64,000 nt of DNA from Dyella tabacisoli (GTDB lineage Bacteria; Pseudomonadota; Gammaproteobacteria; Xanthomonadales; Rhodanobacteraceae). The notes under the pieces were generated by a model. The model was given only the letters and a program-made list of their open reading frames with translations, searched no databases and had not been told where the DNA came from. Positions 12,045-21,159 of the stretch are shown piece by piece. A program made the translations under genes and the position numbers. The DNA lies in the NCBI RefSeq assembly GCF_003350925.1, contig NZ_KZ857174.1, positions 563,484 to 627,483 on the forward strand, given 5' to 3'. How positions within the stretch are numbered: position 1 is the stretch's first letter; the number at the start of each line of letters is the position of its first letter.

Positions 12045-14081
12045 TTACCAGATCTTCACCTGCTTATCGCCCGAACGAACCATCTTGGCGTCGGCTTTGC
12101 ACGAGAAGGCCTGAGCGAAAGCAGGCATGTTCGACGGTGCGCCGATGGCACGGAATTGCGCCGGTGCGTGCGGATCGGTATTGATCTGCGTCAGCAGTGC
12201 TTCATCACGAATGTTGCCGCGCCATACACGAGCCCAGTTAAGAAAGAAGCGTTGGTTCTGGGTATAGCCGTCGATTTTCTTGTCGGCTTCGGCGGGGTTC
12301 TTGCTCAAAGCCATTTGCAAGGCGTCGTAGGCCGCATTGATGCCGCCGAGATCGCCGATGTTCTCGCCCATGGTGAGCTGGCCGTTGACGAACTTGCCGG
12401 GTAGCGCTTCATAGCTGTTGAATTGCTCGGCAAGTTTGGCGGTGCGTGCTTCGAAAGCCTTGCGGTCGTCGTCGGTCCACCAATTCACATTGTTGCCGTG
12501 GGCATCGAATTTGCTGCCCTGATCGTCATAACCGTGGCCCATTTCGTGGCCGATCACGGCACCGATGCCGCCATAGTTGAGTGCATCATCGGCATTCGCA
12601 TCGAAGAACGGGGATTGCAGGATGGCTGCCGGAAACACGATCTCGTTTTTCTGCGGGTTGTAGTAGGCATTCACCGTCTGTGGCGTCATGCCCCATTCGC
12701 TGCGATCCACCGGCTTGCCGATCTTGGCGACCGTGTAGTCGTAGTTGAATTTGTCGGCCATCTGCACGTTATCGAAGTAGGTGCCTTGCTTGATCTGCAA
12801 CCCGCTCCAGTCACGCCATTTGTCCGGGTAGCCGATCTTCGGGGTAAAGCTGGCCCATTTTTCCAGCGCCTTTTGTTTAGTGGCGGCACTCATCCACGGC
12901 AGTTGTTCGATGCGCGACTTGTAGGAGGCGCGCAGGTTGTCGACCAGCTCTTGCGCGCGCTGTTTGGAGGTCGCCGAGAAGTTGTCGGTAACGTAGAGCT
13001 GGCCCAGGGCCATGCCCATGCTTGAGTTGACCGTGTCGAGCGTGCGTTTCCAGCGTGCCTTGATTTCTTTCTGGCCGTTCAATGTTTGCGAATTGAAGGC
13101 GAAGTCTTCCTGCTGGAACGGCGTGGACAGGTAGGGCGCAGCGTTCTCGATGGCGTGGAAGCGCAGGTAGGCCTGCCAATCGGCGGCCGATACATCGGTC
13201 AGCATATTGTCGAATTCGGCAAAGAACTTCGGCTGTGATAGCGAGAAGCCGCTTTTCACGTCGGCGTTTTGCGCTTTGAAGAATGCCGTCCAGTCAAAAT
13301 GCGGGGTGACTTTGTCGGCCTCGGCGATGCTGACGAAGTGATAGCGGTTTTCCGGCTTGCGCAGTTCAGTGGGAATCATCGAGACGGCGGCCAGGCGTGT
13401 TTCGAACGCCATCACGGCTTTTGCCTGTGCCTGCGCATCGGTCGCGCTGATGCCGGTCAGTTCCAGCAGCTTGGCGATATGCGCGACGTAGGCGGTGCGA
13501 ATCTTTGCAAAGTCCGGTTTGCTGTAGTACTCGGCGGTCGGCAGGCCCAGGCCGCCTTGGCTGGCATAAGCGATCTGCTGATTGGAATCTTTGAAGTCGG
13601 CGTTGCCGCCGAAGCGGAATGCCACGCCGTTACCGCTGGCATAGCTGTCACGGATGTAGGACGCGATGTCGGCACTGCCCTTGAGCGCAGCAATGCGTGC
13701 GAGCTGCGGCTTGATCGGATCAAAGCCGGCTTTCTCGATCGCCGCTTCGTCCATGCCGGAGGCGTACAAATAACCGATTTTCTGCTCGATCGAGCCTGGC
13801 GCTGCTTGAGCGGCGTTTTTCGCGGCGCTCTCGACGATCTTGCGCTGCACATTGAGGCTGTCTTCGCGCAATGCGTCGAATGAGCCCCAGCGCGTGCGGT
13901 CGGCGGGAATCGGATGCGCGGCGACCCACTTGGCATTGACGAAGCCGTTGAAGTCGTTGCAAGCGTCGATCTTGTGATCGAGCTCGTTGATATTGAAATC
14001 ACCGGACGATGCAGTCGCCGTACCGATGCTGAAAGCGATGCCGATGGCCAGGGCCAGCGGTTTCAAAAGACGGTTTTTCAT
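12045..14081 (-). CDS. Secreted M13-family zinc metallopeptidase (neprilysin/PepO-like)
   Basis: A 678-aa exported endopeptidase. The signal peptide is MKNRLLKPLALAIGIAFSIGTATA. The zinc motif is VIGHEMGHGYDDQGSKFD (HExxH with the M13-type GYDDQG extension), with the third ligand region in GENIGDLGG. The N-terminal M13 domain (WVAAHPIPADRTRWGSFD) is complete and the C-terminus ends KIW, as usual. Length and architecture fit the family. Xanthomonads carry several such peptidases for peptide scavenging in the periplasm or outside the cell. Confidence 0.95.
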   Translation of the reverse strand: MKNRLLKPLALAIGIAFSIGTATASSGDFNINELDHKIDACNDFNGFVNAKWVAAHPIPADRTRWGSFDALREDSLNVQRKIVESAAKNAAQAAPGSIEQKIGYLYASGMDEAAIEKAGFDPIKPQLARIAALKGSADIASYIRDSYASGNGVAFRFGGNADFKDSNQQIAYASQGGLGLPTAEYYSKPDFAKIRTAYVAHIAKLLELTGISATDAQAQAKAVMAFETRLAAVSMIPTELRKPENRYHFVSIAEADKVTPHFDWTAFFKAQNADVKSGFSLSQPKFFAEFDNMLTDVSAADWQAYLRFHAIENAAPYLSTPFQQEDFAFNSQTLNGQKEIKARWKRTLDTVNSSMGMALGQLYVTDNFSATSKQRAQELVDNLRASYKSRIEQLPWMSAATKQKALEKWASFTPKIGYPDKWRDWSGLQIKQGTYFDNVQMADKFNYDYTVAKIGKPVDRSEWGMTPQTVNAYYNPQKNEIVFPAAILQSPFFDANADDALNYGGIGAVIGHEMGHGYDDQGSKFDAHGNNVNWWTDDDRKAFEARTAKLAEQFNSYEALPGKFVNGQLTMGENIGDLGGINAAYDALQMALSKNPAEADKKIDGYTQNQRFFLNWARVWRGNIRDEALLTQINTDPHAPAQFRAIGAPSNMPAFAQAFSCKADAKMVRSGDKQVKIW

Positions 14082-14287
14082 GGGTGCTCCCTTTTAAACG
14101 AAATGCGTAGCGCATCCGAACGCTCGGCTGCACACGCAACTTAGACAGATATGGTACGTGCGTCAAAGTGTCGAAGGTCATCGCCGGATGCCATGTTTTC
14201 AATGGTAGGGGCGTGCCGTTGCTGCGGCAGAGCAATAGGGTATGGGTCTTCGATCAGTAACCGGTGGTCGCCATAGCGCCACTTGCT

Positions 14288-14314
14288 CCCTCCCCTGCGT
14301 GTAGCAGGGGAGGG
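14288..14314. repeat. C/G-rich palindromic repeat (copy 2)
   Basis: The same 11-bp arms as at 9038 (CCCTCCCCTGC / GCAGGGGAGGG), here separated by GTGTA, so the element can form a stable hairpin. Confidence 0.8.
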
Positions 14315-14373
14315 CCGGGGTGGGGTGAAGCCCAGGTGCCATGCGTTGTGTCGCAAGGGTTTACCCCCTCCCA

Positions 14374-14427
14374 AGCTCCCCCTGCGAGTCCCGAAAAGGG
14401 GACTCCCTTCGGTCGCAGGGGAGGAGC
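14374..14427. repeat. Branched palindromic repeat (copy 3, diverged)
   Basis: Outer arms AGCTCCCCCTGCGA and the complement of TCGCAGGGGAGGAGCT pair with small irregularities, and an inner hairpin GTCCC-GAAAA-GGGGAC (14388-14403) branches from the middle. It is related to the other C/G-rich palindromes. Confidence 0.65.
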
Positions 14428-14445
14428 TAGTTCGCAAGAAGAAAG

Positions 14446-14490
14446 CCGGCTCTAAGACAGCTAGCTCTAAGACAGCCGGCTCTAAGACAG
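14446..14490. repeat. 15-bp tandem triplication at the 3' end of the sensor kinase gene
   Basis: Three units of (CC/CT)(G/A)GCTCTAAGACAG lie head to tail. On the minus strand the first unit encodes the last residues and the TAG stop of the kinase; units two and three repeat the same coding end and stop downstream. Confidence 0.85.
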
Positions 14491-15840
14491 CTTGGGAAAG
14501 CCCAGCTCGATCAACAGCCCAGGCCGTGCATCGTCGAGCTTTAAGCGAATGCCATGAAGATTGGCTACCGCTGCGACCAAGGCCAGTCCAAGACCACAGC
14601 CAGGCGTGCTGCGGCTGCTATCCAGTCGCACGAAACGGCGCAGCACGCGTTCGCGGGCATCGGCTGGAATACCTGGGCCCGTGTCGCTGATGCGTGCGGT
14701 AAGCGCATGCGGGGTGGCCTGCAAGGCCAAGTCGATGCGTGAGCCTGGCGGGGTGTGGTGCAGCGCATTTTCGATCAGGTTGGCCAGCATCTGGGTGAGC
14801 AGCGCGCGATCGCCGCGCAGTCGCTGGCCGGGTTGGATGCAGGCCTCAAGTTGCTGTCCGCGATCCTCGGCAACCGGTAGATAGGTTTCCACGATGCTGT
14901 CGAAGGTGGCCGAGAGATCGAATTCTTCAAAGCCGCCATGGCGTTGGCGCGATTCCACGCTTGCGATGCGCAGCAGGGCGCGGAAGGTGGCCAGTAGGCC
15001 ATCCATATCGACCAGGGTTTGCTCGATGCTTTCGCGCAGTACGGCTTCACTGGCATTTTTTTCGAGGTTGGCTTCCAGTCGTTGCCGGATATGGGTCAAC
15101 GGTGTGCGCAGGTCGTGAGCGATGTCATTGGACACTTGCCGCATGCCTTCCATCAGCACGCGCATGCGTTCGAGCATATGGTTGAGCCGTGCCGCGAGGC
15201 GATCGAATTCATCGCCGCGCCCGGAACCTGCAATGACCAGGGTCTGCTCGCCTTCGAGCACGCGCTCGGCCAGTTCGCCGAGCGCGTCGACCCGGCGCAG
15301 ATAAAACCAACTGGTCAGGCCGCCGATAAGCAGTACCAACAAGATCGCCACGATGCCGACGTCGATAAAGCGCTCGCTGAGTACTTCGCCAAGCTCGACC
15401 ACACTACGGTTGTCGCTGCCGGCAACCAGCCAGCGGCCATCGGCCAGCCGGACAGCGTAGAGGTGCATTTGGTCCGCGTCGCCGCCGTCTTCGCCTTGTG
15501 CGCCGTTCAGCGGCACGGTATGCCACCCCGGTGTACTTGGGTGATAGCTGAGGTTTCCGGCGATGCGCCGGCCGGCGGCGTCGGCGAGCATGTAGTAGTC
15601 CGGGCCGAGCGGCATCACCGCCGCACGCTGGTTTATCTGCATGTCTACAGTGCCGTCGCTGGCAGCTTGCAGCAGGCTTGCCATCTCGGTTTTCACCTCG
15701 GCACGGAGTTGCCGTTCGGCGTAGACGCCGACACTCCACCAGACGATGCCCAGCAGGGCGGCAATCAGCGCGGCGAACAACAGCGCTTGCAGCACTGCCA
15801 TGCGGAAGGCCGCTGTGCGAAACAGACTATTGCGCAGCAC
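14482..15840 (-). CDS. HAMP-containing sensor histidine kinase
   Basis: An inner-membrane kinase of 452 aa, partner of the response regulator just upstream. It has two membrane segments (about residues 10-35 and 165-185) flanking a periplasmic loop of about 130 residues, then a HAMP linker, HisKA with the phosphoacceptor in NDIAHDLRTPLTHI, an N-box LIENALHHTPPG and G-boxes DTGPGIP and GCGLGLALV. I chose a GTG at 15840 because it overlaps the regulator's stop by 14 nt and gives a normal N-terminus; the open frame runs to 15885. The 3' end lies in a tandem triplication that repeats its stop. Confidence 0.9.
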   Translation of the reverse strand: MLRNSLFRTAAFRMAVLQALLFAALIAALLGIVWWSVGVYAERQLRAEVKTEMASLLQAASDGTVDMQINQRAAVMPLGPDYYMLADAAGRRIAGNLSYHPSTPGWHTVPLNGAQGEDGGDADQMHLYAVRLADGRWLVAGSDNRSVVELGEVLSERFIDVGIVAILLVLLIGGLTSWFYLRRVDALGELAERVLEGEQTLVIAGSGRGDEFDRLAARLNHMLERMRVLMEGMRQVSNDIAHDLRTPLTHIRQRLEANLEKNASEAVLRESIEQTLVDMDGLLATFRALLRIASVESRQRHGGFEEFDLSATFDSIVETYLPVAEDRGQQLEACIQPGQRLRGDRALLTQMLANLIENALHHTPPGSRIDLALQATPHALTARISDTGPGIPADARERVLRRFVRLDSSRSTPGCGLGLALVAAVANLHGIRLKLDDARPGLLIELGFPKLS

Positions 15841-16504
15841 GTAGACAATACCCAACGCTGCGCACGGTGTGCAGCAATTCACCATCGAAGCCGCGATCGA
15901 TCTTGCTGCGCAGGCGGCTGATATGCGTTTCGATCACGCTCGTTTGCGGATCGAAGTGAAACTCCCATACATGTTCGAGCAGCATGGCCCGCGTAACCAC
16001 GCGCCCGCTGTGCGACATCAGATATTCGAGCAAACGGAACTCGCGCGGCTGCAATTCAATGCTTCGGCCTGCGCGATGCACCTCGCGGCTGATTAGGTCC
16101 AGCTCCAGGTCCGCCACGCGAAGACGGGTCGGCGTTTCACTCATGCGTGGCCGGCGCGAGAGCGCGGCCAGGCGAGCGCGTAATTCGATCATCGCAAATG
16201 GCTTGGCCAGATAGTCGTCGGCACCGGCCTCCAGGCCTTCGACACGTGCATCGACCTCGCCCAGCGCGGAAACCATCAATACCGGCATTTCGCATCCAGC
16301 GGAGCGAAGCTCGCGCACCATGGTCAGGCCATCCATACGCGGCAGCATGCGATCGACGACCAGCAAGTCGTATTGCCCCTGGGATGCCATCGACAGGCCT
16401 TGGTAGCCATCGGCCACGTTGTCGATATGAGTGTCGCTCCGGTGCAGGCCGGCGGCGATGTGTGTGGCGGTGGCGTGGTCGTCTTCGACGATCAGGATGC
16501 GCAT
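15827..16504 (-). CDS. OmpR-family response regulator
   Basis: A 225-aa two-domain regulator: receiver with acidic pocket IVEDD, phosphoacceptor Asp in LLVVDRMLPRMDG, conserved Lys in AKPF, followed by a winged-helix DNA-binding domain ending GYCLRAAQ. It overlaps its kinase gene and is divergent from a TonB-dependent receptor. The 185-bp region between them has a perfect 16-bp palindrome, so control of the receptor is plausible but not shown. Confidence 0.94.
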   Translation of the reverse strand: MRILIVEDDHATATHIAAGLHRSDTHIDNVADGYQGLSMASQGQYDLLVVDRMLPRMDGLTMVRELRSAGCEMPVLMVSALGEVDARVEGLEAGADDYLAKPFAMIELRARLAALSRRPRMSETPTRLRVADLELDLISREVHRAGRSIELQPREFRLLEYLMSHSGRVVTRAMLLEHVWEFHFDPQTSVIETHISRLRSKIDRGFDGELLHTVRSVGYCLRAAQ

Positions 16505-16552
16505 GGGGTCGGGATCTTCATAGAGGCATGTTGCACTGGCGCGATCGGGTTC

Positions 16553-16568
16553 CTTACCGATCGGTAAG
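16553..16568. promoter_or_regulatory. Perfect 16-bp palindrome in the regulator/TonB-receptor intergenic region
   Basis: CTTACCGATCGGTAAG is identical to its reverse complement. It lies 49 bp upstream of the response regulator start and 122 bp upstream of the receptor start. A dimeric repressor could bind here; OmpR-type regulators usually prefer direct repeats, so a different regulator may be involved. Confidence 0.6.
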
Positions 16569-16689
16569 TCCTTCGCATCGGTACGGTCATACCACCTCTC
16601 TAATGTCGATCAGATGACAGCCGGTGTGTCAGTTGGTAGTCGCCGCTGCCGGCTTGTCGATCGCATTCATTCATCGCAAGGATTTACTT

Positions 16690-19395
16690 ATGGCTCGAAC
16701 GCGCGCTGGCCGTTTCGTGGTGGGTTTTGTCGCCCTCACGGGAGTGACGTCTGTTATGGCACCGCATGCAATGGCGGATGAGGTTGTTGCAGCGAAGCCC
16801 GCTGTATCGAATACGGCGGCAGGAGCTGAGCAGCCGTCGGTCGACAAAGACAAGGCGGCCGACGGTAAAGCGGTCACGCTGCAGGCGCTGAAGGTCACCG
16901 CGCAAACCACTCCGGCGGAAATGGCACGGGCGATTCAGCAGGGTGCGCCCAATATCATCAACGTACTGCCGGCGACCGAGATTCAGAAACTGCCCGACGT
17001 CAATGCGGCCGAAGCCGTGCGCCGGGTACCGGGCATTTCGCTGGAAAGCGATACCGGCGAGGGTCGTTTCGTCAATATTCGTGGCCTGGATGCGGATCTC
17101 AACGGCACCACCTTTGGTGGTGTACGCCTACCGCCAACCAATCTTGCCTCACCGATGGGCGGTGGCCGTGCGGTGGCTTTCGATTCGATCCCGACCGGCC
17201 TGATCGGCGCCATCACGGTGACCAAGACCAATACGCCCGATCAGGACGCCGAGGCCCTGGGCGGCACTATCGAGATCACGCCGAAACAGGTGCCGCCTGG
17301 CAAGGATCGCTTCTTTGAGGCCGAGGTCGGCACCGGCATCGAGACCCTGCGCAATACCCCGATCAAGGACTATTCGCTCAGCGGCGGCGGCCGTTTTGGC
17401 GCCGACAACGCGTTCAGCTTTATCGGCACCATTGCCTATTACGAAGACAAGCGCGGCGTGGACGACATCGAAGGCTCCTATGCCGACGATCAATCCAACG
17501 GCACGCCCGACAAAGTGATGAATGACTTCGAGCAGCGCTACTACCGCTATCACCGCCGTCGTCTTGGCTATGGCGGCGAGTTCAATTATCAGCCCGATGC
17601 CGACAACCGCTGGTACGTGCGCTACTTCGACGCCGGCTATACCGAATCGGTGAGTCGTCAGCGCCTGACCTACAACATGTTTCAGGGTGGTACGGGTTCG
17701 GTGATGGTCGACCCGAGCAATCCGAAAGGCTTTATCGATCCCAACGTTACCTACGATAAGTCACTGCGCGACGAGAAGGAGACTATCGATACGCGAGTGC
17801 TCACTTTGGGCGGTGAGAATCACTTCCAGAGTTTCAAGATCGATTATCTGGCGGCAGCGACGTACGGCTCATATAACAAGCCATTCGATTACAACAGCGA
17901 CTTTGCCAGCCCCGGCGCAGTGAACGTGGCTTACGACAACATCAGCGATCCACGCTTTCCGCGCTTCCGCAACCTCAATGGCCCCAATCCGCTGGATCCG
18001 GCGAACTACGCATTGTCGAGTCTTCAGAACAGTACCGAGCACGATCACAATCAGGAATACACCGGCGCCTTCAACGTCACCATACCGACCAGCTTTTTCC
18101 AGGGCGGCGACGATCATGGTGCCGACGAGAACATCAAGTTCGGCGCCAGTGCACGCAAGCGTGATCGCCACGGCAGCATCGAGCGTTTTACGTATGGCGT
18201 GCCGGCACTGCCGCTGACTCAGTTCGCGACCAATAATGCGGTCACCTTCTACGACAACCATTATCAGAACGGCAACAACATCAACGGTACCGCGCTGCGC
18301 AACTTCCTTTCCAGCAATCCGGGCCTGTTCCCGCTGGCCAATCCGCAGGGAGATCAGCAGAGCGATGCGCAGGGTACGTCGAGCGCCAAGGAAGACGTCT
18401 ACGCGCTTTATGGCCAGTACCAATTCGCTCCGACTGAGAAATTGAGCGTGCTTACGGGCGTGCGTTGGGAGCGCACGTTGGCGACCTACGTGGGTAATCA
18501 GATTTTGCGCGATACGAACGGTAACTTTGTCGGAGCGATACCCAACTCGCGTTCGCATAGTTACGGTAATTTCTTCCCGACGGTGCAATTGCGTTACGAG
18601 CTGGCGGAGGATCTTGTCGCCCGCGCCAACTACTCCAAGACCATCGCGCGTCCGGGCTTCAATCAGGTCACGGCGGCTATCTTGATTGATCCGGCGGCCG
18701 ACAATGTGACGCAGGGCAACCCCAACCTCAAGCCGACTACCAGCGATAACTTCGATCTGTCACTGGAGTACTACCTCAATGACGGCGGCGTTGCCTCGGT
18801 CGGCGTGTTCGATAAAGAACTGAGCAACTACATCGTCAACAAAGAAGAAGTAGGCGTTATTTTTCCGAACAACGGCTTGTTTGCCGGGTTCACCGGCGCG
18901 GCGAAGGTATTCACCTTCGATAATCTCAGCAGTGCCCATGCACGCGGCATTGAGCTGAACTACCAGCAGAAGTTCACCAGGCTGCCCGGTTGGCTCGGTG
19001 GCTTCGGCGTGGGCGCCAACTACACCTATGTCAATTCGAGTGGCGAGATTCGTCCGGGTGAACATCTGCAGTTGCCGTCGACGTCGCGCAACACCGGCAA
19101 CCTGATGTTGTTTTACGACAAGGGCGGCTTGAACGTGAATCTTGGCGCTTATTACGTGAGCAAGAATATCTTCGGTGTCGGCGGCTCGGCGGCCACCGAT
19201 ATCTGGTCGCAGGCGCGCTTCTCCCTGGATCTTGGCGCCAGCTACGCGATAGATCAGCAGTGGTCGTTGTTCCTCAATGCCAAGAACCTGACCAATACGC
19301 GCCTGAAGTTCACCGAGGGTCCTTCGAATTCCCGCCCGATTCAGCGCGAGTTTTACGAGCAGACCATCACGGTGGGTGCGCGCTTCAAACTTTGA
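16690..19395 (+). CDS. TonB-dependent receptor (TonB-Xanth-Caul type)
   Basis: A 901-aa outer-membrane active-transport channel. The signal region is VVGFVALTGVTSVMAPHAMA. The plug domain carries PDVNAAEAVRRVPGISLESDTGEGRFVNIRGL, the typical motif of the Xanthomonas/Caulobacter receptor family; the C-terminal barrel ends TITVGARFKL. ATG 16690 follows AAGG at about 8 nt; the longer frame to 16624 is unlikely. The substrate is unknown; this family includes carbohydrate and siderophore receptors. It sits divergent from a two-component system and upstream of a secreted beta-propeller that may be its partner. Confidence 0.94.
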   Translation: MARTRAGRFVVGFVALTGVTSVMAPHAMADEVVAAKPAVSNTAAGAEQPSVDKDKAADGKAVTLQALKVTAQTTPAEMARAIQQGAPNIINVLPATEIQKLPDVNAAEAVRRVPGISLESDTGEGRFVNIRGLDADLNGTTFGGVRLPPTNLASPMGGGRAVAFDSIPTGLIGAITVTKTNTPDQDAEALGGTIEITPKQVPPGKDRFFEAEVGTGIETLRNTPIKDYSLSGGGRFGADNAFSFIGTIAYYEDKRGVDDIEGSYADDQSNGTPDKVMNDFEQRYYRYHRRRLGYGGEFNYQPDADNRWYVRYFDAGYTESVSRQRLTYNMFQGGTGSVMVDPSNPKGFIDPNVTYDKSLRDEKETIDTRVLTLGGENHFQSFKIDYLAAATYGSYNKPFDYNSDFASPGAVNVAYDNISDPRFPRFRNLNGPNPLDPANYALSSLQNSTEHDHNQEYTGAFNVTIPTSFFQGGDDHGADENIKFGASARKRDRHGSIERFTYGVPALPLTQFATNNAVTFYDNHYQNGNNINGTALRNFLSSNPGLFPLANPQGDQQSDAQGTSSAKEDVYALYGQYQFAPTEKLSVLTGVRWERTLATYVGNQILRDTNGNFVGAIPNSRSHSYGNFFPTVQLRYELAEDLVARANYSKTIARPGFNQVTAAILIDPAADNVTQGNPNLKPTTSDNFDLSLEYYLNDGGVASVGVFDKELSNYIVNKEEVGVIFPNNGLFAGFTGAAKVFTFDNLSSAHARGIELNYQQKFTRLPGWLGGFGVGANYTYVNSSGEIRPGEHLQLPSTSRNTGNLMLFYDKGGLNVNLGAYYVSKNIFGVGGSAATDIWSQARFSLDLGASYAIDQQWSLFLNAKNLTNTRLKFTEGPSNSRPIQREFYEQTITVGARFKL

Positions 19396-19428
19396 TCTCG
19401 ACTCATAGGCGTTGAAGTTCAATCACCG

Positions 19429-19463
19429 AGCCCCTCACTTCTTGAGGGAGGGGCTGATCTTTT
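19429..19463 (+). terminator. Rho-independent terminator after the TonB receptor
   Basis: AGCCCCTC (19429-19436) pairs with GAGGGGCT (19448-19455), with an inner CCTCA/TGAGG alternative, then GATCTTTT. It would attenuate but need not block read-through to the beta-propeller gene. Confidence 0.6.
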
Positions 19464-19482
19464 CCCTATCAAGGATGTATCC

Positions 19483-20481
19483 ATGAAAACTCTTGCTTTA
19501 GCTTTGCTGCTTGCGACAGGCGCCATCGCGCCGGTCATGGCCGACCAGCCGGCAGCCGCGCCTTATGTGGTCAAGCAGCACTATGTTCTCGGTGGCGCGG
19601 GCGGCTGGGATTACCTCAGCATCGACCCCGCTTCGCGCCATCTTTTTATCGCCCGCGATGATCGCGTGATGGTGGCCGACGCCAACAGCGGCAAGCTGAT
19701 TGGGGAAATTCCCGGTATGCAGCATGCGCACGGCGTGGCCTTGGTACCGGCCATGCATCGCGGTTTTGTCAGCAACGGTCACGGCGACAATGTCACCGCC
19801 ATCGATCTGGATACGCTGAAAGTCACCGGCCACATCGCGCTGAGCGGCAAGGATCCCGATGCGATCATTTACGACGCGGCCGGCCAGCAGCTACTGACGA
19901 TGAATGGTCACAGCAATAACATCAGCGTGATCGATCCGCAGGCGGGTAAAGAAATCGCGTCGATTACGGTGCCGGGTCGCCCCGAGTTTGCGGTCACCGA
20001 CGGCAAGGGCCATTTGTTCTTGAACCTTGAAGACAAGGGCGAGCTGGTTCGCATCGATCTGAAAGCGCGCAAGGTGCTCGACGTGTGGACATTGGCGCCG
20101 TGTGAGGGGCCGACCGGCCTGGCATTGGACGTAGCCAATCAGCGCCTGTTTTCGGTGTGCGATAACAACATGATGATCGTTACCGATGCGAGCAACGGCC
20201 ATCAGGTCGCCAAACTGCCGATCGGCAAGGGGCCGGATGCCGTGGCTTTCGATGCCGAGCGCCACGTGGTGCTCAGCCCCAACGGCGACGGCACGCTGAC
20301 CGTGGTTCGCCAGGACAGCGCCGATAAATACACCGTGCTTGCCAACGTATCCACGCAAAAGACGGCACGCACGCTGGCGCTGGACCCGACGACGCACGAG
20401 GTCTTTCTCGCCGCGGCGCGTTCGGCGGACAAGGGCAAGCCGGTAGATGGTTTTGGTGTGCTGGTCGTCGCGCCGCACTAA
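19483..20481 (+). CDS. Periplasmic YncE-like beta-propeller protein
   Basis: A 332-aa exported protein with signal peptide MKTLALALLLATGAIAPVMA and repeated YVTN/NHL-type strands (HLFIARDDRVMVADANSGKL, NNISVIDPQAGKEIASI, MMIVTDASNGHQVAKL). This fits a seven-bladed YncE/surface-layer-type propeller. YncE homologues are periplasmic and often iron- or metal-regulated, without a known enzyme activity. Its position 87 bp after a TonB receptor suggests a shared nutrient-uptake role. Confidence 0.88.
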   Translation: MKTLALALLLATGAIAPVMADQPAAAPYVVKQHYVLGGAGGWDYLSIDPASRHLFIARDDRVMVADANSGKLIGEIPGMQHAHGVALVPAMHRGFVSNGHGDNVTAIDLDTLKVTGHIALSGKDPDAIIYDAAGQQLLTMNGHSNNISVIDPQAGKEIASITVPGRPEFAVTDGKGHLFLNLEDKGELVRIDLKARKVLDVWTLAPCEGPTGLALDVANQRLFSVCDNNMMIVTDASNGHQVAKLPIGKGPDAVAFDAERHVVLSPNGDGTLTVVRQDSADKYTVLANVSTQKTARTLALDPTTHEVFLAAARSADKGKPVDGFGVLVVAPH

Positions 20482-20500
20482 GCGGTAGCGACCTTTGGGT

Positions 20501-20557
20501 ACCTCCCGTGCTGATCGGGGAGGTCGGCAACGGCGGGGAGGGGCGGCCCCTCCCCGC
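20501..20557 (+). terminator. Tandem hairpins after the beta-propeller gene
   Basis: Two hairpins in a row: ACCTCCC...GGGAGGT (20501-20524) and GCGGGGAGGGG-CGG-CCCCTCCCCGC (20533-20557, 11-bp perfect stem). Neither has a strong T-run. The second resembles the C/G-rich repeats elsewhere in the window. Confidence 0.55.
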
Positions 20558-20610
20558 ACGACCTTTGCCGGCAGGCATGACGAAGGTGCCGTCTGCTTTA
20601 TCATGCGCAG

Positions 20611-21159
20611 ATGCCAAATACCAAAATGCTTACCTTCCGAGCGGCCACGCCCGCTGATATCGACGCCGTCGTCGCCCTGGTCGAGTCCGCCTATCGCGGC
20701 GATTCCGGGCGCCGTGGCTGGACCACCGAGTCCGATCTTCTTGACGGTCAACGTACAGACGCGCAGGGTGTCGCCGCGCTGATCGTGCAAACCGACAGTA
20801 TGGTGTTGCTGGCAGAGGACGGCAGCTCGCTGCGAGCTTGCTGTCATATCGAAAAACAGGGTGAGGCCGGTTATTTCGGTATGTTCGCGGTCGACCCTGT
20901 CCTGCAGGGTGGCGGTACCGGCCGCGCCACGTTGATGGAAGCGGAGCGCATTGCCCGTGACCACTGGCAATGCGGCGCCATGCATATGACCGTGATCGTG
21001 CAGCGCGATGAATTGATCGCCTGGTATGAGCGTCGCGGTTACCGGCGCACCGGCGAGTTTCGCCCCTTTCCCTATGGTGAAGCGCGCTTCGGCATACCCA
21101 AACGCGACGATTTGCGCTTCGAGTTGTTGATTAAATCGCTGGCCGGAGTCAATGCGTGA
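20611..21159 (+). CDS. GNAT family N-acetyltransferase
   Basis: A 182-aa acetyltransferase with the acetyl-CoA loop in FAVDPVLQGGGTGRATLMEAERIA and the late YERRGYRRTGEF segment. The acceptor is unknown. An in-frame ATG at 20626 is also possible. It overlaps the Rieske ferredoxin gene by 4 bp, so the two are co-translated. Such a GNAT-Rieske pair near suf genes might be a displaced part of the suf neighbourhood; that is my inference. Confidence 0.9.
   Translation: MPNTKMLTFRAATPADIDAVVALVESAYRGDSGRRGWTTESDLLDGQRTDAQGVAALIVQTDSMVLLAEDGSSLRACCHIEKQGEAGYFGMFAVDPVLQGGGTGRATLMEAERIARDHWQCGAMHMTVIVQRDELIAWYERRGYRRTGEFRPFPYGEARFGIPKRDDLRFELLIKSLAGVNA

Larger units (their letters stand above)
14082..14481. 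other. Gene-free 400-bp region rich in palindromes and tandem repeats
   Basis: No credible ORF. It holds the promoter side of the M13 peptidase gene at its left end, two C/G-rich inverted repeats (14288-14314 and 14374-14427) and most of a 15-bp triplication (14446-14490). Confidence 0.7.

Noticed and set aside
14264-14690. Short plus-strand ORFs over 14264-14690
   Set aside because: They read through palindromic repeats and the 3' end of the kinase gene; the Ser/Lys repeats in translation come from the 15-bp triplication.
15019-15921. 300-codon plus-strand ORF opposite the sensor kinase
   Set aside because: It is antisense to a complete kinase with all motifs and shows no domain; typical of high-GC shadow ORFs.
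19891-20985. 364-codon minus-strand ORF across the beta-propeller and GNAT genes
   Set aside because: It spans two well-supported plus-strand genes and their terminators, with no motif of its own.
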